DNA from: Circinella minor
Lineage: Eukaryota; Mucoromycota; Mucoromycetes; Mucorales; Lichtheimiaceae
Length of the DNA stretch: 64,000 nucleotides
NCBI GenBank assembly: GCA_016758965.1
Contig: JAEPRB010000070.1
Location: forward strand, 1 to 64,000
Direction: 5' to 3'
Part shown: piece after piece, positions 60,901-64,000 of the stretch
Position numbering within the stretch: the stretch's first letter is position 1
How the letters are laid out: every line of letters starts with the position of its first letter
Position numbers and translations under genes: made by a program
Notes under the pieces: model-generated
Told to the model about the DNA's origin: nothing
Databases searched by the model: none
The model's input: the letters and a program-made list of their open reading frames with translations, nothing else

Positions 60901-61037
60901 TTTTTAGAACGTTTTGTCCATTGTGTTTTATAAACAACATCAGTATCAAGTTCAAGTTCTTTGGCAATATCAAGAGCGGCTTGATAATTGCCTTGGTTTA
61001 AATGAAAAAGAAAATCGCGTGGGGTCGAATGTTCCAT
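57968..61037 (-). CDS. SEC39: Sec39-domain protein, Dsl1/NRZ tethering complex subunit
   Basis: Subunit of the Dsl1 complex that tethers COPI vesicles at the ER; the metazoan counterpart is NBAS. Three exons: 59141..61037, 58873..59032, 57968..58781, in phases 1 and 2, giving about 956 residues. The joins read LLRCGRFRLAKDLMVG and AMECLNILPPTDMVNEE. The N-terminal HLNQGNYQAALDIAKELEL, followed by alpha-solenoid repeats, and the C-terminal block with RFRLAKDLM, EQLILDAEQEFFDNATTGNM and LDLISKLINSRRG fit the Sec39 domain. An N/D-rich insert (about 125-150) and a Q/E-rich one (about 230-255) are low-complexity expansions. The open frame extends 15 codons upstream of the chosen ATG (61037) without another ATG. 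Divergent from SWC4. Confidence 0.88.
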
Positions 61038-61525
61038 TAAGGGTTTTAATATCGTGTCAGCATAAGTAGAGGGCGGGAACAAAAAGTATATATGTTGGGT
61101 TGTAGGAGTTTTTTTTTTTTTTTTTTTTCTTGCTCTCTTTGTTCATGTTTAATTTACTAGTTTTTATCAATTAAAAAAAGATATCTATATTCTATTATCC
61201 AAACAAGAAAAACAAATCTCTTGTGTACCTGAATTAATATAAAAAAAAACAATATCATTTTATTATATAGTTTTTTCTATCTATAATTATTTATCATGGG
61301 AATGATATTAAAATAAAAATATAGCGTGATTAAAAAAAAAAAAAAAAAAGTAAATAAAAATTGCTCAGAAGACTTTTTTTTCTTGTCTCTTTCTCTTCGC
61401 TTCTTTTTTTTTTTTTCTTTTTATTCGTGTTCTTTTATATATATATATTTCAAAAAACAATCTAACAATCTTTCAAATATCTTTTTTTTTTTAAAAAAAA
61501 AAGAAGTAATAAATAAAACAAAAAA
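61038..61525. promoter_or_regulatory. Shared divergent promoter of SEC39 and SWC4
   Basis: 488 bases between two divergent start codons. It carries long T or A runs on both sides (about 61110-61129, 61330-61348) and CT-rich leader DNA before SWC4. Such poly(dA:dT) tracts disfavour nucleosomes and are usual in fungal divergent promoters. No specific factor site is claimed. Confidence 0.55.
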
Positions 61526-63555
61526 ATGAGTGGATCTGATATTCGTGACATTTTACAAATTGGAAAACCTTCTAGTGATGTCACTCATTTACGTCGATTA
61601 AATAAGCAACCAGAAAAACGTCCTGGTATTAATGTCATTCCCCCCCCTCCCCCCCTTTTTTTTTTGTGGTTATCCTCAAATAATTAATTGTCTTCCCACT
61701 CAATTTATGCTTTTTTTTTTTCCTTCTTCTTAGATGGTATTAGTCGTGAATTATATTCATTAATTGGTGGTGCACCACCTGTTGCACTTGTTAGACCAAC
61801 TTATAAAGCAAAATTCAATGTTAAAAAGAAAGCAACACCATGGTTCGTATAAATAATAATTGAAGTGGGAGATGTTTTGAATGATTGAAAAAATCTTAAT
61901 AAATATATAAAAAGGGTTACGGAACGATTTACCAATCATGCACGTTCAGACGGTTTAGAATTAGAACATTGGATTAAACAAACCCATGTTAGTAAATCAG
62001 GTAAAAAGAAAAGAAAAGAAAAGAAAAGAAAAGAAAAAGAAGAAAAAGTTCAAAAGGGTTTAAATAATAATATATATTTAGAATACCCATTTGCATATAC
62101 TCAAAAAAGTAATGCTGTACTTGAATATACTGATAAAGAATATATAGAATGTCTTGCAGGTAACTAAAAAAAAAAAAAAATATATGTTCAAAATGTTTTA
62201 TTTATATCTAATTTTTTATTTTTTATTTTTCCCCAGAATTGGATAAAGAATGGACAAAAGAGGAAACTGATTATTTACTTTATTTGTGTCAAAAATATGA
62301 TCTTCGTTTTATTATAATTGCTGATCGTTATGAGTATAATAACAATAAGAATCGATCTATTGAAGTAATATATTATTTTATTTTGGGTTTATTTTTATTT
62401 TTATTTATTTATTTATTCATAAAAAAAATTCTTTTTAATTAGGACTTGAAAGATCGATATTATAATATATGTCGAACATTATTAAAACATCGAGAATCTT
62501 CTAATAATAATTCTTTGACAACAATAACACAACACTATTCATTTGATAAGACACGAGAATTGGAAAGAAAAGAAGCTTTAGAAGTATTATATAGTCGTAC
62601 ACGGGAACAAATGGAAGAAGAAGAGGCGTTACTCGTGGAAGTCAAACGGATAGAGCAAGAAGAGAATAAACTTGCTCGTGAAAGGGAAAGTGTAATGCAT
62701 GTCCAGCCCATTCCATTCACTTTTACAAGTAGTACAAATTATAATTTTAATAGTAGTAATACCCATGCGCCGGATTCCAAAGTAAGAACTTTTTTTATTT
62801 TTTATTTTTTATGACTCATATATATATATATCAAAAATGTCTAATAAACAATAATAATCAATATAACGACGATCTTTTTATTTTTTATTTTTCGTGGCAT
62901 TATGACTCCTTAAAAAAATATTCTATCATAAATTATAGAAAAGAAAACGATTAGCAATTAATGAGAAAAAGAAATCCAATCGGCAAACTACGGAAGGTAA
63001 AAGTTATAACTTAAGGAGTAGAAAAGTTATGAGTATGGGGGGGGGAAGGGAAGGTTTAGGAATTATGAAAAGTGTTATACGAATTTTTTTTTTTTTTTTG
63101 TGCATCCATAACAGCATGTGCATATATAACCCAAAAAGTAGTCGGTTATGTAAAAAAAATAATAATAATTCAACTAATAATAATCATAATAAAATATATA
63201 TATTTTTTTCTCGTGCTTACCTTCCCTTCAAATAATATTATTTATTATATATTTAGATCTGTCATCTTTATCCAAGGAAAAACTGATACCCGGTGTTTAT
63301 GTACAAAGTCAAAAACTTCCTATAGTTAAGCCAAGTATACATGCAAAAATATTGAAAGTGATGGATGAATTAATTGTTGGTAAAGTAAAATAATTTATTT
63401 CTAAAAATGGAGCGGAGAGGAATCAACTTTTTTTTTAGAGGGTGTAGGATGTATGTGTGTGTGTGTGTGTGTGGTAAATTTTCTGACAGCCATTTGTTGA
63501 TATTTTCTGATATTGAACCGCTCTTTTTTTTTTTTTTTGTGTCGCATGATTTTGT

Positions 63556-63588
<33 letters not shown>

Positions 63589-63864
63589 GGATGTAAACAG
63601 GTCCGCGACCCGTGATGCCGACTGCATCAGTATGCCACGGTTTCGAACAATTACAAACATCTATTTCACAAATGTTTGAATTGAAAAAAGTAGTTGATAA
63701 AATGGAATTGGAACATAAAATCAAGACAAAGGTAAATTAAATGAGGATGAATAGTATACATATATAAAAAAGAAAAAATGAATGTATTTTATTATTCATT
63801 CTTTATATTATACTTTTATATTAAGTCTCGAAAACGTCAAGTATCACAACAAGAAGAAGCATAA
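61526..63864 (+). CDS. SWC4: SWR1/NuA4 complex subunit Swc4 (DMAP1 homolog)
   Basis: Shared subunit of the NuA4 histone acetyltransferase and the SWR1 H2A.Z-exchange complex. Ten exons, all in phase: 61526..61625, 61734..61842, 61915..62000, 62082..62159, 62237..62364, 62443..62781, 62939..62996, 63257..63379, 63601..63731, 63826..63864, giving 396 residues. Hallmarks: [46 protein letters not shown], the SANT-like [20 protein letters not shown] followed by [18 protein letters not shown], and the DMAP1 end [10 protein letters not shown] with [12 protein letters not shown] and [11 protein letters not shown]. The donor of intron 2 (GTTCGT) is weak but the only one that fits. The last exon adds 12 residues. 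The tail after 63864 is only 3' flank. Confidence 0.94.
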
Positions 63865-64000
63865 ATAATATAACGAAAAAAGAAAAATGATTATGACGAT
63901 CTTTACAGTTAAGAGGAAAGGAACAAAAAAGTTGAAGGGAGGGGGAGGGGAAAAAGAGAGACGAAGGAGAAAAAGGAATTAGTCAATGTAAAAAAGAGAA

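Noticed and set aside
63370..63724. Lysine-run ORFs on the minus strand at the end of the window
   Set aside because: Produced by T runs within SWC4 intron 8; antisense to confirmed SWC4 exons.
1..64000. CRISPR arrays, rRNA genes and bacterial-type operons
   Set aside because: None seen; all supported genes are spliced or eukaryotic in type, and the repeats are microsatellites or the 0.9 kb tandem array.

Overview
This is a 64 kb window of nuclear DNA from an early-diverging filamentous fungus, most probably Mucorales (Mucoromycota). The genome is AT-rich, most genes carry several short GT-AG introns (about 45-110 nt), and coding regions hold many Q/N/D homopolymer runs. The gene set points the same way: tandem SPX-VTC genes, a TPR/F-box/LRR protein, a HET-like gene and a single-copy set of conserved eukaryotic genes. 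The fungal lineage is well supported by gene structure; the order is inference. I rebuilt exon junctions by hand, checking reading phase and agreement with the known protein families.

Layout. 0-6.2 kb: two head-to-tail SPX/VTC polyphosphate polymerase subunit genes (minus strand). 6.2-9.3 kb: gene-free. 9.3-12.8 kb: transportin/Kap104 (7 exons). 12.8-18.4 kb: gene-poor, with a tandem direct repeat of about 0.9 kb. 18.8-21.6 kb: carnitine acetyltransferase with a possible alternative 3' exon. 22.9-23.5 kb: orphan ORF. 24.0-26.1 kb: TPR/F-box/LRR protein without an ATG. 28.3-31.8 kb: NmrA-like protein, then a mitochondrial Mrs2 magnesium channel. 32.8-33.1 kb: small orphan. 35.4-38.0 kb: phosphoserine phosphatase and a convergent Pmp3 proteolipid gene with a 29-nt exon. 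38-44 kb: gene-poor, with apparent decayed coding fragments and a candidate 35-residue micro-ORF. 44.2-45.6 kb: aldo/keto reductase. 47.1-53.0 kb: Mbp1/Swi4-type APSES factor, convergent with the ERAD ubiquitin ligase Hrd1. 54.0-55.7 kb: frameshifted HET-domain gene. 58.0-63.9 kb: Sec39 and Swc4/DMAP1, divergent from a shared 0.5 kb promoter.

There is no operon or biosynthetic cluster. Functional links are loose: Hrd1 and Sec39 both act at the ER, the VTC pair belongs to one vacuolar complex, and Swc4 and the APSES factor act in chromatin and cell-cycle transcription. The most interesting signals are the alternative 3' end of the carnitine acetyltransferase, which would keep or remove a peroxisomal targeting tripeptide, and the duplicated GC-richer block near 16.6-18.0 kb. 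Others are the intact-looking but frameshifted HET gene, the homopolymer expansion inside the Hrd1 RING, and several short coding relics in the gene-poor stretches.
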